This document shows, piece after piece, positions 1-10,809 of a DNA stretch of 64,000 nt; the first letter of the stretch is position 1; each line of letters opens with the position of its first letter. The notes under the pieces were generated by a model that ran no database searches, was not told where the DNA came from, and saw only the letters and a list, made by a program, of their open reading frames with translations. The stretch is from Falsiruegeria litorea R37 (GTDB taxonomy: Bacteria; Pseudomonadota; Alphaproteobacteria; Rhodobacterales; Rhodobacteraceae): contig NZ_FWFO01000001.1 in assembly GCF_900172225.1 (NCBI RefSeq), positions 1,550,001-1,614,000 of the forward strand, read 5' to 3'. The translations under genes and the position numbers were made by a program.

Positions 1-1
1 C

Positions 2-328
2 GAGGTGAGCGAGATCGACAACGAGCTCTACTACATCGCCATCGCCAACGAGATCGCCGAGGTTTGCGATGGCATCAGTGGCCGTCGGATGAAGGCGATC
101 GGTGTCATGTGGGGGCTGCGGTCCAAGGCCAATAAACTGGGCTATTCGGATGATGAAATCCGGGCCTATGTGGAATCCGACACCGAAAAGGACCGTATGC
201 GCGCCAAGGGCGAGAGCTATCTGGCCGCCAACGGTGCGAAATACGGACAACCCGAAACCTTCTGTGCGCTTGGCCGCGCAGAGATCAATAAAAACAGCGC
301 GATCGGCGTGTATTTGAGGGCGAAATAG
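2..328 (+). CDS. DUF5333-like small protein, 5' end cut by window
   Basis: A 107-residue reading frame from a GTG at position 5 is open to the window edge, so the true start, and probably a signal peptide, lies upstream. The sequence is mostly helical and charged (starts SEIDNELYY, ends AIGVYLRAK) and has no catalytic motif I can name. From memory it resembles the DUF5333 proteins found inside rhodobacteral nuo operons. It ends 3 bases before nuoG, so it is surely co-transcribed with complex I genes. The operon extras of Rhodobacter capsulatus are known only as unidentified reading frames, so a role in complex I is an inference from position. Two cysteines (in AEVCDG and TFCALG) could form a disulfide if the protein is exported. 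Confidence 0.75.
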   Translation, partial: EVSEIDNELYYIAIANEIAEVCDGISGRRMKAIGVMWGLRSKANKLGYSDDEIRAYVESDTEKDRMRAKGESYLAANGAKYGQPETFCALGRAEINKNSAIGVYLRAK

Positions 329-331
329 ACC

Positions 332-2365
332 ATGTCTGACCTCCGCAAGATCAATATCGATGGGCAAGAGCTCGAAGTGGACGGCGCGATGACCCTGATC
401 CAGGCCTGTGAGCAGGCCGGGGTCGAGGTGCCGCGTTTCTGTTATCACGAGCGTCTGTCCATCGCGGGCAACTGCCGCATGTGCCTGGTCGAGGTTGTGG
501 GCGGCCCGCCCAAGCCTGCGGCATCCTGCGCGATGCAGGTGCGCGATTTGCGCCCCGGCCCCGAAGGTCAGGCGCCGGTCGTCAAGACCAACTCGCCCAT
601 GGTCAAGAAGGCCCGCGAAGGGGTGATGGAGTTCATGCTCATCAACCACCCGTTGGACTGCCCGATCTGCGACCAGGGTGGCGAATGCGACCTGCAGGAT
701 CAGGCGATGGCCTATGGCATTTCGGCAACCCGCTTCAAGGAAGCCAAGCGCGCGGTCGACGATCTGGATCTGGGTCCGCTGGTGTCCACCGCGATGACCC
801 GCTGCATCAGCTGCACCCGCTGCGTGCGCTTCACGACCGAGGTCGCGGGCATCACCCAGATGGGCCAGACCGGTCGCGGCGAAGATGCCGAGATCACCAG
901 CTATCTGAACGAAACGCTGGTGTCGAACCTGCAGGGCAACATCATCGATCTGTGCCCGGTCGGGGCGCTCACGTCGAAACCATACGCCTTTACCGCGCGC
1001 CCGTGGGAGCTGACCAAAACCGAAAGCATCGATGTGATGGACGCCCTTGGTTCGAACATCCGCGTCGACACAAAGGGGCGTGAAGTGATGCGGTTCCTGC
1101 CGCGCAACCATGACGGCGTGAACGAGGAATGGATCAGCGACAAGACCCGCTTTGTCTGGGACGGCCTGCGCCGCCAGCGTCTGGACCGGCCTTATGTGCG
1201 CGTCGATGGCAAACTGAAGCCCGCAAGCTGGCCCGAGGCTTTGGCCGCTGCGGCACAAGCGATCAACGGGGCCGAGAAACTGGCTGGTCTGGTTGGTGAT
1301 CTAGCTTCGGTCGAGGCGTCATTTGCGCTGAAGCAACTGGTCGAGGGCAAAGGCGGTGTCGTCGAATGCCGTACCGACGGTGCAAAGCTGCCAACGGGCA
1401 ACCGTGGTGCTTATGCCGGGACCGCCGCGATTGAGGATATCGACAGCGCCGAACGCATCCTGCTGATCGGTACCGACCCACGTAACGAGGCGCCGGTGCT
1501 GAACGCGCGTATTCGCAAAGCCTGGATCAACGGGGCGGAGGTCGCACTGGTCGGTCAGGCGGTCGATCTGACCTATGACTATGCCCACATGGGTGACGAC
1601 CGCGCCGCGCTGCAAAAGGTTGTCGACATGGGCGGAGACGACGAGATCAAGAGCAAGCGCTCGCTGGTGATCGTAGGGCAGGGCGCCCTGCAAGAGGCCG
1701 ACGGCGCCGCAGTTCTGGCAGCGGCCCAGGCTGTTGCGGCCAACACCGACAGCGGGTTGTTGATCCTGCACACCGCAGCCGCGCGTGTTGGCGCGATGGA
1801 TGTGGACGCCACCAACGAACGCGGTATGGATGCGGTCAGTGAAGCAGACGTGATCTATAACCTGGGTGCCGACGAGGTCGAGATCGGAGCCAAAGAAGAT
1901 GGGGGTGCCTTTGTCATCTATCAAGGCAGCCATGGCGACCGTGGCGCACACCGTGCAGATGTGATCCTGCCGGGTGCCGCCTATACCGAGGAAAACGGGC
2001 TGTTCGTGAACACCGAAGGCCGCCCGCAGCTGGCCCTGCGCGCCGGGTTTGCACCGGGTGAGGCCAAGGAAAACTGGGCCATCCTGCGTGCTTTGAGCGC
2101 GGAAACCGGTGAAGCCCTGCCGTACGACAGCCTGGCACAATTGCGTCAGGCGCTGGTTGCAGCCGTGCCGCATCTGGCCCGGATCGACGAAGTTGCCGAA
2201 AACGAGGTGCAGGCGATTGAGGCAGGCCCACTTGGCAAGGCGACGTTCCGCACTGCGGTCAAGGATTTCTACCTGACCAACCCGATTGCCCGCGCATCCC
2301 AGCTGATGGCTGAACTGTCAGCAGGGGCCAAGGCTCGCGCGTCGGAGCAGATTGCAGCAGAATGA
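332..2365 (+). CDS. nuoG: NADH-quinone oxidoreductase subunit G
   Basis: Largest iron-sulfur subunit of the peripheral arm of complex I; it relays electrons from NuoF towards NuoI. The 677-residue protein shows the N-terminal 2Fe-2S ligands C37, C48, C51 and C66, then the His-ligated N5 set H106, C110, C113, C119, then the N4 set C158, C161, C164, C208 (in DLCPVGAL). After these comes a molybdopterin-oxidoreductase-like domain without an obvious cofactor site. I see no extra cysteine set for the N7 cluster present in E. coli NuoG, so this is the mitochondrial-like form. It begins 3 bases after the preceding small gene, and its stop overlaps the next start by ATGA, which suggests translational coupling. 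Confidence 0.98.
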   Translation: MSDLRKINIDGQELEVDGAMTLIQACEQAGVEVPRFCYHERLSIAGNCRMCLVEVVGGPPKPAASCAMQVRDLRPGPEGQAPVVKTNSPMVKKAREGVMEFMLINHPLDCPICDQGGECDLQDQAMAYGISATRFKEAKRAVDDLDLGPLVSTAMTRCISCTRCVRFTTEVAGITQMGQTGRGEDAEITSYLNETLVSNLQGNIIDLCPVGALTSKPYAFTARPWELTKTESIDVMDALGSNIRVDTKGREVMRFLPRNHDGVNEEWISDKTRFVWDGLRRQRLDRPYVRVDGKLKPASWPEALAAAAQAINGAEKLAGLVGDLASVEASFALKQLVEGKGGVVECRTDGAKLPTGNRGAYAGTAAIEDIDSAERILLIGTDPRNEAPVLNARIRKAWINGAEVALVGQAVDLTYDYAHMGDDRAALQKVVDMGGDDEIKSKRSLVIVGQGALQEADGAAVLAAAQAVAANTDSGLLILHTAAARVGAMDVDATNERGMDAVSEADVIYNLGADEVEIGAKEDGGAFVIYQGSHGDRGAHRADVILPGAAYTEENGLFVNTEGRPQLALRAGFAPGEAKENWAILRALSAETGEALPYDSLAQLRQALVAAVPHLARIDEVAENEVQAIEAGPLGKATFRTAVKDFYLTNPIARASQLMAELSAGAKARASEQIAAE

Positions 2366-2748
2366 TCCGGATCGCACTCATATCCCTGATCGCATTGGCG
2401 GCTTGTGACCAGCAAGCCAGCGATACCGTTACGCGGTTCTCGCCTGACTATCAGGGCGTGGAAACCTCGCTCTTGGACGGGGATCTGGTGCAATTTGATG
2501 TGACAATGACAGGCGCCCGCAACGAACGGGATGTGGACGCCTATGCCGAATGTGCGGCGGCGCAATATGCGCTGATCCGTGGCTACGGATTTGCGCGGCA
2601 TTTGCGCACAAACATGAATGAAAAAGGTGGCGTGTGGTCGGCGGATGCTGTTTACACCATCTCGTCATCATTACCCCGTGGGTTGGATACCATCGACGCC
2701 GAAGTCGTGGTCGCCAATTGCGCGGAAAACGGAATACCCACGGTGTGA
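2362..2748 (+). CDS. Predicted small lipoprotein inside the nuo operon
   Basis: A 128-residue protein whose first residues ([15 protein letters not shown]) form a lipoprotein signal with a lipobox ending at C15, so it is probably anchored on the periplasmic side of a membrane. The rest has scattered cysteines (for example in YAECAAAQ and VVANCAEN) but no family motif that I recognise. Its ATG overlaps the nuoG stop by 4 bases, and nuoH starts 6 bases after its end, so it is part of the operon. Unidentified reading frames at such places are known in Rhodobacter nuo operons. A complex I assembly or accessory role is only an inference from position. Confidence 0.8.
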   Translation: MIRIALISLIALAACDQQASDTVTRFSPDYQGVETSLLDGDLVQFDVTMTGARNERDVDAYAECAAAQYALIRGYGFARHLRTNMNEKGGVWSADAVYTISSSLPRGLDTIDAEVVVANCAENGIPTV

Positions 2749-2754
2749 GGACCT

Positions 2755-3792
2755 ATGGCTGAATTCTTTAACACCCCAGGCGGCATCGCCGTGATCATCC
2801 TGGCGCAAGTGCTTGCAGTTGTTGCCTTTGTGATGATCTCGCTGCTCTTTCTGGTTTACGGCGACCGCAAGATCTGGGCCGCGGTTCAGATGCGTCGGGG
2901 CCCCAACGTCGTGGGCGTCTATGGCCTGCTGCAATCGGTGGCGGACGCGCTGAAATATGTGGTCAAAGAGGTGGTGATCCCTGCGGGCGCCGACCGCACC
3001 GTGTTCATCCTGGCGCCGCTGACCTCGTTTGTTCTGGCGATGATCGCCTGGGCGGTGATCCCGTTCAACGATGGCTGGGTTCTGTCCGACATCAACGTCG
3101 CGATCCTCTATGTCTTCGCCGTCTCCTCGCTCGAGGTTTATGGCGTGATCATGGGCGGTTGGGCCTCGAACTCGAAATACCCATTCCTGGGATCGCTGCG
3201 GTCAGCCGCGCAGATGATCTCGTACGAGGTATCGATCGGCCTCATCATCATCGGTGTGATCCTGTCGACCGGGTCGATGAACTTTGGTGACATCGTGCGC
3301 GCGCAGGACGGCAATCTGGGTCTGTTCAACTGGTACTGGCTGCCGCATTTCCCGATGGTCTTCCTGTTCTTCATCTCGGCCCTGGCTGAAACCAACCGAC
3401 CCCCATTCGACCTTCCCGAAGCGGAATCGGAGCTGGTGGCCGGTTATCAGGTGGAATATTCGGCCACACCCTTCCTGCTGTTCATGGCTGGTGAATACAT
3501 CGCCATCTTCCTGATGTGCGCGCTGACCACGCTGCTGTTCTTTGGCGGTTGGCTGTCGCCGATCCCGGGTCTGCCGGACGGCGTGCTTTGGATGGTCGCC
3601 AAGATGGCGTTCTTCTTCTTCCTGTTTGCGATGGTCAAGGCGATCACGCCGCGCTACCGCTATGACCAGCTGATGCGCCTGGGGTGGAAAGTGTTCCTGC
3701 CGTTCTCGCTGGCATGGGTGGTCTTCGTGGCCTTTGCTGCAAAATTCGACTGGTTCTGGGGGGCATTCGCCCGCTGGAGCGTAGGGGGCTGA
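2755..3792 (+). CDS. nuoH: NADH-quinone oxidoreductase subunit H
   Basis: Membrane subunit (345 residues) that links the peripheral arm of complex I to the proton-pumping arm and forms part of the quinone chamber. Eight or so hydrophobic helices are visible. The strongly conserved quinone-site stretches are present: YGDRK near residue 40, MRRGPNVVG near 50, and the [20 protein letters not shown] loop around residues 214-233. Length matches the family. It starts 6 bases after the lipoprotein gene, and its stop lies 2 bases before the nuoI start. Confidence 0.98.
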   Translation: MAEFFNTPGGIAVIILAQVLAVVAFVMISLLFLVYGDRKIWAAVQMRRGPNVVGVYGLLQSVADALKYVVKEVVIPAGADRTVFILAPLTSFVLAMIAWAVIPFNDGWVLSDINVAILYVFAVSSLEVYGVIMGGWASNSKYPFLGSLRSAAQMISYEVSIGLIIIGVILSTGSMNFGDIVRAQDGNLGLFNWYWLPHFPMVFLFFISALAETNRPPFDLPEAESELVAGYQVEYSATPFLLFMAGEYIAIFLMCALTTLLFFGGWLSPIPGLPDGVLWMVAKMAFFFFLFAMVKAITPRYRYDQLMRLGWKVFLPFSLAWVVFVAFAAKFDWFWGAFARWSVGG

Positions 3793-3794
3793 TC

Positions 3795-4289
3795 ATGGCA
3801 AACATCGACTATACCCGCGCCGCCAAATATTTCCTGCTACAGGATTTCTGGGTCGGCATGAAATTGGGGCTGAAGTATTTCTTCGCCCCCAAGGCAACGA
3901 TCAACTACCCGCATGAAAAGGGGCCATTGTCCCCGCGGTTCCGGGGGGAACACGCACTGCGCCGCTATCCAAATGGCGAAGAGCGTTGCATCGCCTGCAA
4001 ACTGTGCGAGGCGATCTGCCCGGCACAGGCGATCACCATCGACGCCGAACCCCGCGAAGACGGCAGCCGTCGCACCACGCGCTATGACATCGACATGACC
4101 AAATGCATCTACTGCGGCTTCTGCCAGGAAGCTTGCCCAGTGGACGCCATCGTCGAGGGGCCGAATTTCGAATTCGCTACTGAGACCCGCGAAGAGTTGT
4201 TCTATGACAAGGACAAGCTGCTGGCGAACGGCGAGCGGTGGGAAGCCGAAATTGCCCGCAATCTGGAAATGGATGCGCCCTACCGATGA
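3795..4289 (+). CDS. nuoI: NADH-quinone oxidoreductase subunit I
   Basis: Carries the two tetranuclear clusters N6a and N6b that pass electrons to N2 and quinone. The 164-residue protein has two classical ferredoxin motifs: C65, C68, C71, C75 ([12 protein letters not shown]) and C104, C107, C110, C114 ([12 protein letters not shown]). The reading frame extends upstream into nuoH, but the ATG at 3795 ([10 protein letters not shown]) matches the family start and follows the nuoH stop by 2 bases. Its stop overlaps the start of the next gene by ATGA. Confidence 0.98.
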   Translation: MANIDYTRAAKYFLLQDFWVGMKLGLKYFFAPKATINYPHEKGPLSPRFRGEHALRRYPNGEERCIACKLCEAICPAQAITIDAEPREDGSRRTTRYDIDMTKCIYCGFCQEACPVDAIVEGPNFEFATETREELFYDKDKLLANGERWEAEIARNLEMDAPYR

Positions 4290-4705
4290 CCGACCCGAAA
4301 AACCCGTTTGAGATGATGATGAAGCAGGCGCAGGACATGGCCAAGGCCATGAACCCCGCGCTTGAGAACTTCTCGCCCACCGACGCCTTCAAAGGGTTCG
4401 AGGCCATGTGGCCGACCATGCCCAAAGAGGTCATGGAGATGATGTTTGGCAACACCGTCAACAAGGACGGGCTGGATGCCAAGACACGCCTTTTGCTGAC
4501 ACTGGCGGGGCTGACGTGTCAGGGCGCGCAGGCGGATTCAGCTGTGCGTCAGACGGTGCGCCATGCGGTCGAGGCGGGCGCCAAGAAACAAGAGATCGTT
4601 GAAACGATCGGACAGATGTCGGTGTTTGCCGGCATTCCGGCCATGACCCGCGCGCTGGAGCTGGCGCAAGAGGTCATGGGCGAAGAAGGGGACAGCGAAA
4701 CATGA
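4286..4705 (+). CDS. Carboxymuconolactone decarboxylase-like protein in the nuo operon
   Basis: A 139-residue all-helical protein. The central stretch ([16 protein letters not shown], then [20 protein letters not shown] and [14 protein letters not shown]) has the layout of the CMD/AhpD fold. That family includes gamma-carboxymuconolactone decarboxylases and AhpD-type peroxidase partners. The CxxC redox pair of AhpD is absent: only one cysteine lies in the helix, so thiol-disulfide chemistry of the AhpD kind is unlikely. The start is set by the ATGA overlap with nuoI; an upstream extension inside nuoI is possible but not like the family. Its end overlaps the nuoJ start by 4 bases. The role in the complex I operon is not known to me. 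Confidence 0.85.
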   Translation: MTDPKNPFEMMMKQAQDMAKAMNPALENFSPTDAFKGFEAMWPTMPKEVMEMMFGNTVNKDGLDAKTRLLLTLAGLTCQGAQADSAVRQTVRHAVEAGAKKQEIVETIGQMSVFAGIPAMTRALELAQEVMGEEGDSET

Positions 4706-5304
4706 GTGTATTTGCCTTTTACCTATTCGCGATCAGCGCGATCACCGGGGGGCTGTTCACCGTGATCAGCCGCCAGCCGGTGCATTCGGTGCTGTGGTTG
4801 ATCTTGTCGTTCATCTCGTCGGCGGGGCTGTTTGTTCTGCTGGGGGCAGAGTTTGTCGCCATGCTGCTGATCATCGTCTACGTCGGCGCGGTCGCGGTTC
4901 TGTTCCTGTTTGTGGTGATGATGCTGGACGTGGACTTTGCTGAGCTGAAGGCCGAGATGGCGCGCTATATGCCGCTGGCCTTGCTGATCGGCCTGGTCAT
5001 CCTGATGCAGTTTGTCATGGCGTTTGGCGCATGGGAAAGTGCTCCGGGTGCTGCAGGTCATCTGGCACAGCCGGTGCCTGCTGATCGTCACAACACCGAG
5101 GCGCTCGGCGTCATTCTTTACGACCAATATTTCCTTCTGTTCCAGCTGGCAGGTCTGATCCTGCTGGTCGCCATGATCGGTGCCATCGTGTTGACCCTGC
5201 GCCATCGGACCGACATCAAGCGTCAGGACATCGTCGCCCAGATGATGCGCGACCCGGCCACCGCGATGGAGCTGAAGGACGTCAAACCGGGGCAGGGGCT
5301 GTAA
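4702..5304 (+). CDS. nuoJ: NADH-quinone oxidoreductase subunit J
   Basis: Membrane-arm subunit of 200 residues with five predicted hydrophobic helices. The pi-bulge region typical of NuoJ/ND6 is visible around residues 55-75 ([20 protein letters not shown]). A soluble loop around residues 110-135 separates the last two helices. The ATG overlaps the preceding stop (ATGA), and nuoK follows after 2 bases, so J and K are tightly coupled. Confidence 0.97.
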   Translation: MSVFAFYLFAISAITGGLFTVISRQPVHSVLWLILSFISSAGLFVLLGAEFVAMLLIIVYVGAVAVLFLFVVMMLDVDFAELKAEMARYMPLALLIGLVILMQFVMAFGAWESAPGAAGHLAQPVPADRHNTEALGVILYDQYFLLFQLAGLILLVAMIGAIVLTLRHRTDIKRQDIVAQMMRDPATAMELKDVKPGQGL

Positions 5305-5306
5305 CC

Positions 5307-5612
5307 ATGATCGGACTTGAACATTATCTGACCGTCGCGGCGACGCTGTTCGTCATCGGCATCTTTGGTCTGTTCCTGAACCGCAAGAACGTGATCATTC
5401 TGCTGATGAGCATCGAGTTGATGCTGCTCGCGGTGAACATCAACCTTGTGGCGTTCTCCAGTTTTCTTGGTGATCTGGTCGGTCAGGTCTTCACCCTCTT
5501 CGTACTGACCGTTGCTGCAGCTGAGGCCGCGATTGGTCTGGCCATTCTGGTCTGCTTCTTCCGCAACCGCGGCACCATCGCCGTCGAAGACATCAACGTG
5601 ATGAAGGGTTAA
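5307..5612 (+). CDS. nuoK: NADH-quinone oxidoreductase subunit K
   Basis: A 101-residue, three-helix membrane subunit (ND4L homologue). The conserved membrane glutamates used in proton transfer are visible in [17 protein letters not shown] (helix 2) and in [14 protein letters not shown] (helix 3). Length is exactly that of the family. It sits between nuoJ and nuoL, with 6 bases to the nuoL start. Confidence 0.98.
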   Translation: MIGLEHYLTVAATLFVIGIFGLFLNRKNVIILLMSIELMLLAVNINLVAFSSFLGDLVGQVFTLFVLTVAAAEAAIGLAILVCFFRNRGTIAVEDINVMKG

Positions 5613-5618
5613 GAGATT

Positions 5619-7754
5619 ATGGAAACCACTATCCTCTTTGCCCCTCTGGTCGGCGCGATCCTGTGCGGGTTCGGCTGGAGATTTCTGGGCGAAAAAGCCG
5701 CCATGTGGACTGCCACGGGCCTGCTGTTCCTAAGCTGCCTGCTCAGCTGGATCGTCTTCTTCACCTTTGACGGTGTCACCCAGCAGATCGAGATCCTGCG
5801 CTGGATCGAAAGTGGCGCGCTCAGCACCGACTGGGCGATCCGTCTGGATCGGATGACGGCAATCATGCTGATCGTCGTCACCACCGTTTCAGCGCTCGTG
5901 CACCTTTATTCCTTTGGCTACATGGATCACGATCCGCAGTGGCGCGAAGGTGAGAGCTATAAGCCGCGCTTCTTTGCCTACCTGTCGTTCTTTACCTTTG
6001 CCATGCTGATGCTGGTGACGGCCGACAACCTGGTGCAGATGTTCTTTGGCTGGGAAGGCGTGGGCGTCGCATCCTACCTGCTGATCGGCTTCTACTATCG
6101 CAAACCCACGGCCAATGCGGCCGCGATGAAAGCGTTCATCGTCAATCGCGTGGGCGACTTTGGCTTTGCGCTTGGCATCTTTGCGCTGTTCTTCTTGGTC
6201 GACAGCATCAACTTTGACGACATCTTTGCCGCCGCGCCCACATTGGCTGAAACGCAGCTGACGTTCCTGTGGGGTGAGTGGTCGGCGATCGAGGTTGTCT
6301 GTGTGCTGCTCTTCATTGGCGCCATGGGTAAGTCGGCGCAGCTGATCCTGCACACCTGGTTGCCCGACGCGATGGAGGGCCCGACACCTGTGTCGGCGCT
6401 GATCCACGCCGCAACCATGGTGACCGCCGGTGTCTTCCTGGTGTGCCGCATGTCGCCGCTGATGGAATTCGCACCGGGTGCAACCGGGTTCATCACCGTG
6501 CTTGGTGCAACAACCGCGTTCTTTGCGGCCACCGTGGGTCTGGTTCAAACCGACATCAAACGCGTGATCGCTTATTCCACGTGTTCTCAGCTGGGTTACA
6601 TGTTTGTGGCCGCTGGTGTTGGCATGTATTCGGCGGCGATGTTCCATCTGTTCACGCACGCCTTCTTCAAAGCACTGTTGTTCCTTGGGGCCGGTTCGGT
6701 CATCCACGCGATGCACCACGAGCAGGACATGATGAACTATGGCAACCTGCGCAAGAAGATCCCCTATACCTTTGCGGCGATGATGATCGGGACTCTGGCG
6801 ATCACCGGGGTTGGCATTCCGTTGACCACCTTTGGTTTCGCAGGCTTCCTGTCCAAGGATGCTATCATCGAAAGCGCCTATGCGGGCGGGTCGTCTTATG
6901 GCTTTTGGTTGCTGGTTGTCGCGGCAGCAATGACGTCCTTCTACAGCTGGCGTTTGATCTTGCTGACTTTTTATGGCGAGGAACGCGGCGACAAACATAC
7001 GCATGAACACGCGCACGAAAGCCCGATGACCATGCTGGTGCCGCTTGGGGTTCTGTCCGCTGGTGCGGTGTTTGCCGGCATGATCTGGTATGGGCAGTTT
7101 TTTGGTCACACCGATCAGGTTGCCAAGTTCTATGGCATTCCGGTGGCCGAGGCTGCAGCAGATGGTCATGGCACATCGCACGGCGCGTCCGGCTCGGACA
7201 CTGTATCGTCGGACGGTCACGGTGACGACGCGGGCCACGCAAATGACGGACATGGCGCCGCATCTTCGGGCGAGCATCACTATGTCTTTGCTGGTGAGCC
7301 GGGTGAGGGCGCGCTTTACATGGCGCCGGACAACACCGTGCTGGATGACGCGCATGCCGCACCGAAATGGGTCAAGGTCTCGCCCTTCATCGCGATGATC
7401 CTGGGCCTGCTGACGGCGCTGTGGTTCTATGTCTGGAACCCGGCGATGCCCGGCCGCATGGTCGAAAACTTCACCCCGCTCTACAGGTTCCTCAAGAACA
7501 AGTGGTACTTTGACGAGCTCTATGACGTGGTTTTTGTCAAACCCGCCCTGGCGATTGGCCGGTTCCTGTGGAAACGCGGTGACGGCAACACCATCGACGG
7601 CTTCCTGAACGGGATTGCCATGGGCGTTGTTCCCTTCTTCACCCGCCTCGCAGGCAAGGCGCAGTCGGGCTATATCTTTACCTATGCCTTCTGGATGGTT
7701 TTGGGGCTAGCCGCCCTGGTCACCTGGATGTCGATCGGCGGAGGCGCACACTAA
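5619..7754 (+). CDS. nuoL: NADH-quinone oxidoreductase subunit L, with His-rich loop
   Basis: Antiporter-like proton-pumping subunit at the end of the membrane arm, with the lateral helix at its C-terminus. Family hallmarks include [14 protein letters not shown] near residue 145 and [20 protein letters not shown] near residues 245-265. At 711 residues it is about 100 longer than the E. coli protein. The extra length lies between roughly residues 455 and 580. It begins with a HTHEHAHE patch and continues with an Asp/Gly/His/Ser-rich stretch (about residues 508-557) full of GHG and DGHG units. This could be a flexible or metal-binding loop; long NuoL proteins are known in Rhodobacter. The stop shares one base with the nuoM start (TAATG). 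Confidence 0.97.
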   Translation: METTILFAPLVGAILCGFGWRFLGEKAAMWTATGLLFLSCLLSWIVFFTFDGVTQQIEILRWIESGALSTDWAIRLDRMTAIMLIVVTTVSALVHLYSFGYMDHDPQWREGESYKPRFFAYLSFFTFAMLMLVTADNLVQMFFGWEGVGVASYLLIGFYYRKPTANAAAMKAFIVNRVGDFGFALGIFALFFLVDSINFDDIFAAAPTLAETQLTFLWGEWSAIEVVCVLLFIGAMGKSAQLILHTWLPDAMEGPTPVSALIHAATMVTAGVFLVCRMSPLMEFAPGATGFITVLGATTAFFAATVGLVQTDIKRVIAYSTCSQLGYMFVAAGVGMYSAAMFHLFTHAFFKALLFLGAGSVIHAMHHEQDMMNYGNLRKKIPYTFAAMMIGTLAITGVGIPLTTFGFAGFLSKDAIIESAYAGGSSYGFWLLVVAAAMTSFYSWRLILLTFYGEERGDKHTHEHAHESPMTMLVPLGVLSAGAVFAGMIWYGQFFGHTDQVAKFYGIPVAEAAADGHGTSHGASGSDTVSSDGHGDDAGHANDGHGAASSGEHHYVFAGEPGEGALYMAPDNTVLDDAHAAPKWVKVSPFIAMILGLLTALWFYVWNPAMPGRMVENFTPLYRFLKNKWYFDELYDVVFVKPALAIGRFLWKRGDGNTIDGFLNGIAMGVVPFFTRLAGKAQSGYIFTYAFWMVLGLAALVTWMSIGGGAH

Positions 7755-9298
7755 TGGATAACATCCTCTCCATCGTCACCTTTGTCCCGGCGATTGCCGC
7801 GCTCATCCTGGCCGTGTTTCTGCGCGGCGAAGATGCAGCCGCACAGCGCAACGCCAAATGGGGGGCGTTGTTTGCAACGACCGTGACCTTCCTGGTGTCC
7901 ATCGGCATTTACACGGGCTTTGACCCCTCGAACACGGGCTTTCAGTTCGTGGAAGAGGCCGAATGGTTCATGGGCCTGAAGTACAAGATGGGCGTTGATG
8001 GCATCAGCGTGCTGTTTGTCCTGCTGACCACCTTCATCATGCCGCTGACCATCCTGGCCAGCTGGAACGTGGAAACACGGGTCAAGGAATACATGATCGC
8101 CTTCCTTCTGCTGGAAACGCTGATGCTCGGTGTGTTCATGGCGCTGGACCTGATCCTGTTCTACCTGTTCTTCGAGGCGGGCCTGATCCCGATGTTCCTG
8201 ATCATCGGCATCTGGGGCGGCAAGGAACGCATCTATGCCAGCTTCAAGTTCTTCCTCTACACCTTCCTTGGCTCGGTGCTGATGCTGGTGGCCATGGTCG
8301 CGATGTATGTCGATGCAGGCACCACCGATATCGAAGCGCTGATGAGCCATCAGTTCGCATCTGAGAGCTTCAGTGTGCTGGGGATCTATGTCGTGGGCGG
8401 CATGCAGACGCTGATGTTCCTGGCGTTCTTTGCCTCGTTCGCGGTCAAGATGCCGATGTGGCCAGTGCACACCTGGTTGCCGGATGCGCACGTTCAAGCG
8501 CCAACAGCCGGTTCGGTCGTTCTGGCGGCGATCCTGTTGAAAATGGGCGGCTATGGCTTCCTGCGGTTCAGCCTGCCGATGTTCCCGGTGGGGGCAGAGG
8601 TTCTGACGCCGCTGGTTTTGTGGATGTCGGCGATTGCGATCGTCTACACCTCGCTGGTGGCGATGGTGCAGGAAGACATGAAAAAGCTGATCGCCTATTC
8701 GTCGGTCGCGCACATGGGTTTTGTGACCATGGGCATCTTTGCGGCGAACCAGCAGGGCGTGGATGGCGCGATTTTCCAGATGATCAGCCACGGCTTCATC
8801 TCGGCGGCGCTGTTCCTGTGTGTGGGTGTGATCTATGACCGGATGCACACCCGTGACATCGACGCCTATGGCGGGTTGGTGAACCGGATGCCGGCATACG
8901 CGATGGTGTTCATGCTGTTCACCATGGCCAACGTGGGCCTGCCGGGCACGTCCGGTTTCGTTGGTGAATTCCTGACACTGATGGGGATCTTCCAGGTCAA
9001 CACCTGGGTGGCAGCTGTGGCGACATCCGGCGTGATCTTCTCGGCTGGCTATGCGCTGTGGCTCTATCGTCGGGTGGTCTTTGGCGATCTGATCAAGGAG
9101 AGCCTGAAATCCATCACCGATATGAGCTCGCGCGAGCGTGCCGTCTTTGCGCCGCTGATCGTCATGACCATCCTGCTGGGGGTCTACCCCTCGCTGGTCA
9201 CAGACATCATCGGCCCGTCGACTGCCGCGCTGATTTCGAACTATGACACGGCCCTGGCCGCGGCAGAGGCCGCGACCCAGGTTGCCGAGACGCACTAA
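7754..9298 (+). CDS. nuoM: NADH-quinone oxidoreductase subunit M
   Basis: Antiporter-like subunit of 514 residues with about 14 hydrophobic helices. Signature stretches are [18 protein letters not shown] near residue 137 and [19 protein letters not shown] near residues 236-254, which hold the conserved lysine, histidine and glutamate positions of the proton channel. The ATG overlaps the nuoL stop by one base (TAATG). nuoN starts 14 bases after its end. Confidence 0.98.
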   Translation: MDNILSIVTFVPAIAALILAVFLRGEDAAAQRNAKWGALFATTVTFLVSIGIYTGFDPSNTGFQFVEEAEWFMGLKYKMGVDGISVLFVLLTTFIMPLTILASWNVETRVKEYMIAFLLLETLMLGVFMALDLILFYLFFEAGLIPMFLIIGIWGGKERIYASFKFFLYTFLGSVLMLVAMVAMYVDAGTTDIEALMSHQFASESFSVLGIYVVGGMQTLMFLAFFASFAVKMPMWPVHTWLPDAHVQAPTAGSVVLAAILLKMGGYGFLRFSLPMFPVGAEVLTPLVLWMSAIAIVYTSLVAMVQEDMKKLIAYSSVAHMGFVTMGIFAANQQGVDGAIFQMISHGFISAALFLCVGVIYDRMHTRDIDAYGGLVNRMPAYAMVFMLFTMANVGLPGTSGFVGEFLTLMGIFQVNTWVAAVATSGVIFSAGYALWLYRRVVFGDLIKESLKSITDMSSRERAVFAPLIVMTILLGVYPSLVTDIIGPSTAALISNYDTALAAAEAATQVAETH

Positions 9299-9312
9299 GG
9301 GGGCCCCGGGAC

Positions 9313-10755
9313 ATGATCCAGGCTGATCTGACCGTAATCCTGCCAGAGATTGTTCTGGCCGTGTACGCCATGGTGGCGCTCTTGGGGGCGGTTTACACCA
9401 CCAAGGACGGCATGGCCCCGCTGTTGGTCTGGACGACCAGCGGGTTGATGGCCGTGCTGGCCATCTGGATCGCAACCAGCGGCAATGGCACCAACGTGGC
9501 GTTCAACGGCATGTTCGTAGACGACGGCTTTGCCCGCTTCTCCAAAGTGGCCATCCTGCTGAGCGCGGCTGCTGTTCTGGTGATGAGCCAGGATTATATG
9601 AACCGTCGCGGTTTGCTGCGGTTCGAATACCCGCTGCTGGTGGCTTTGGCCGCTGTCGGCATGATGATGATGGTCTCGGCTGGCGACCTGATGGCGCTGT
9701 ACATGGGGCTGGAGCTGCAATCGCTGGCGCTTTATGTCGTGGCGGCGCTGCGTCGTGACAGCATCAAATCGACCGAGGCGGGGCTGAAGTATTTCGTCCT
9801 TGGCGCGCTCAGCTCGGGCCTGCTGCTTTACGGTGCTTCGCTGGTTTACGGCTTTTCGGGCACCACCTTGTTCTCGGGCATCATCCAGACGGCCAAACAT
9901 GGTGAACTGTCGGTTGGCCTGCTGTTTGGTCTGATCTTCCTGATCTCGGGCCTGGCGTTCAAGGTTTCGGCCGTGCCGTTCCACATGTGGACCCCGGATG
10001 TCTACGAGGGCTCGCCCACGCCGATCACCGCCTTCTTTGCCACCGCACCCAAGGTTGCGGCGATGGCTCTGTTCGCGCGCCTGATGCATGACGCCTTTGG
10101 TGCAGCGGTCAAGGATTGGCAGCAAGTGGTTGTGCTTCTGTCGGTTTTGTCGATGTTCCTGGGTGCGATTGCGGCCATCGGGCAGCGGGACATCAAGCGT
10201 CTGATGGCGTTTTCGTCGATTGCGCACATGGGCTATGCCCTGATCGGTCTGGCCGCTGGCACGGAACTGGGCGTCAAATCGATGCTGATGTACCTGGCGA
10301 TCTATGTGACCATGAACGTGGGCACTTTTGCCTTCATCCTGATGATGGAGCGTGATGGCCAGCCCGTGACGGATATCGAAGCTCTGCGCCAGTACGGCCG
10401 CCGTGAACCAGGTAAGGCCCTGGCGGTGCTGATCCTGATGTTCTCGCTGGCCGGTGTGCCGCCAATGCTGGGCTTCTTTGCCAAGTACGGCGTCTGGCAG
10501 GCGGGTGTGCAGGCGGATCTGACCGGGCTTGTGATCGCCTCGGCCGTGGCCTCGGTCATTGGTGCGTTCTACTACCTTCGGATCGTGTTCTACATGTACT
10601 TCGGGGAAGAGACCGAAGAAGCGCTCGACACCCATTCCTCGCCCATCTTGTGGGCGGCGTTGATGGGATCGGCGGCGCTGATGCTGGTCGGTGTTGTCTA
10701 TCAGTTCGGAATTGAGGGCGCGGCAGCAGCTGCGGCGGCGACACTTGTCAACTGA
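9313..10755 (+). CDS. nuoN: NADH-quinone oxidoreductase subunit N
   Basis: Third antiporter-like membrane subunit, 480 residues, typical length. Conserved family stretches are [14 protein letters not shown] near residue 130 and [20 protein letters not shown] near residues 220-240. It is the last gene of the nuo operon: a GC-rich hairpin with a short T-run follows directly and ends one base before birA. Confidence 0.98.
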   Translation: MIQADLTVILPEIVLAVYAMVALLGAVYTTKDGMAPLLVWTTSGLMAVLAIWIATSGNGTNVAFNGMFVDDGFARFSKVAILLSAAAVLVMSQDYMNRRGLLRFEYPLLVALAAVGMMMMVSAGDLMALYMGLELQSLALYVVAALRRDSIKSTEAGLKYFVLGALSSGLLLYGASLVYGFSGTTLFSGIIQTAKHGELSVGLLFGLIFLISGLAFKVSAVPFHMWTPDVYEGSPTPITAFFATAPKVAAMALFARLMHDAFGAAVKDWQQVVVLLSVLSMFLGAIAAIGQRDIKRLMAFSSIAHMGYALIGLAAGTELGVKSMLMYLAIYVTMNVGTFAFILMMERDGQPVTDIEALRQYGRREPGKALAVLILMFSLAGVPPMLGFFAKYGVWQAGVQADLTGLVIASAVASVIGAFYYLRIVFYMYFGEETEEALDTHSSPILWAALMGSAALMLVGVVYQFGIEGAAAAAAATLVN

Positions 10756-10773
10756 TCTGACACAGCGATACGA

Positions 10774-10808
10774 ACAAAGGGGCCTGGTCACACGACCGGG
10801 CCTTTTGT
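10774..10808 (+). terminator. Hairpin terminator after nuoN, abutting birA start
   Basis: Left arm GGCCTGGTC (10781-10789) pairs with GACCGGGCC (10794-10802), with one G-T pair, and the outer A-rich and TTTT bases extend the stem. A TTTTG run follows. It lies 18 bases after the nuoN stop. The birA ATG at 10810 begins immediately after the T-run, so the same structure would also cover the birA ribosome-binding region. Confidence 0.7.
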
Positions 10809-10809
10809 C

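Noticed and set aside
5889-9475. Long minus-strand frames (488 and 574 codons) opposite nuoL and nuoM
   Set aside because: Same reason: antisense shadows of membrane-protein genes with unlikely His/Gln-rich translations.
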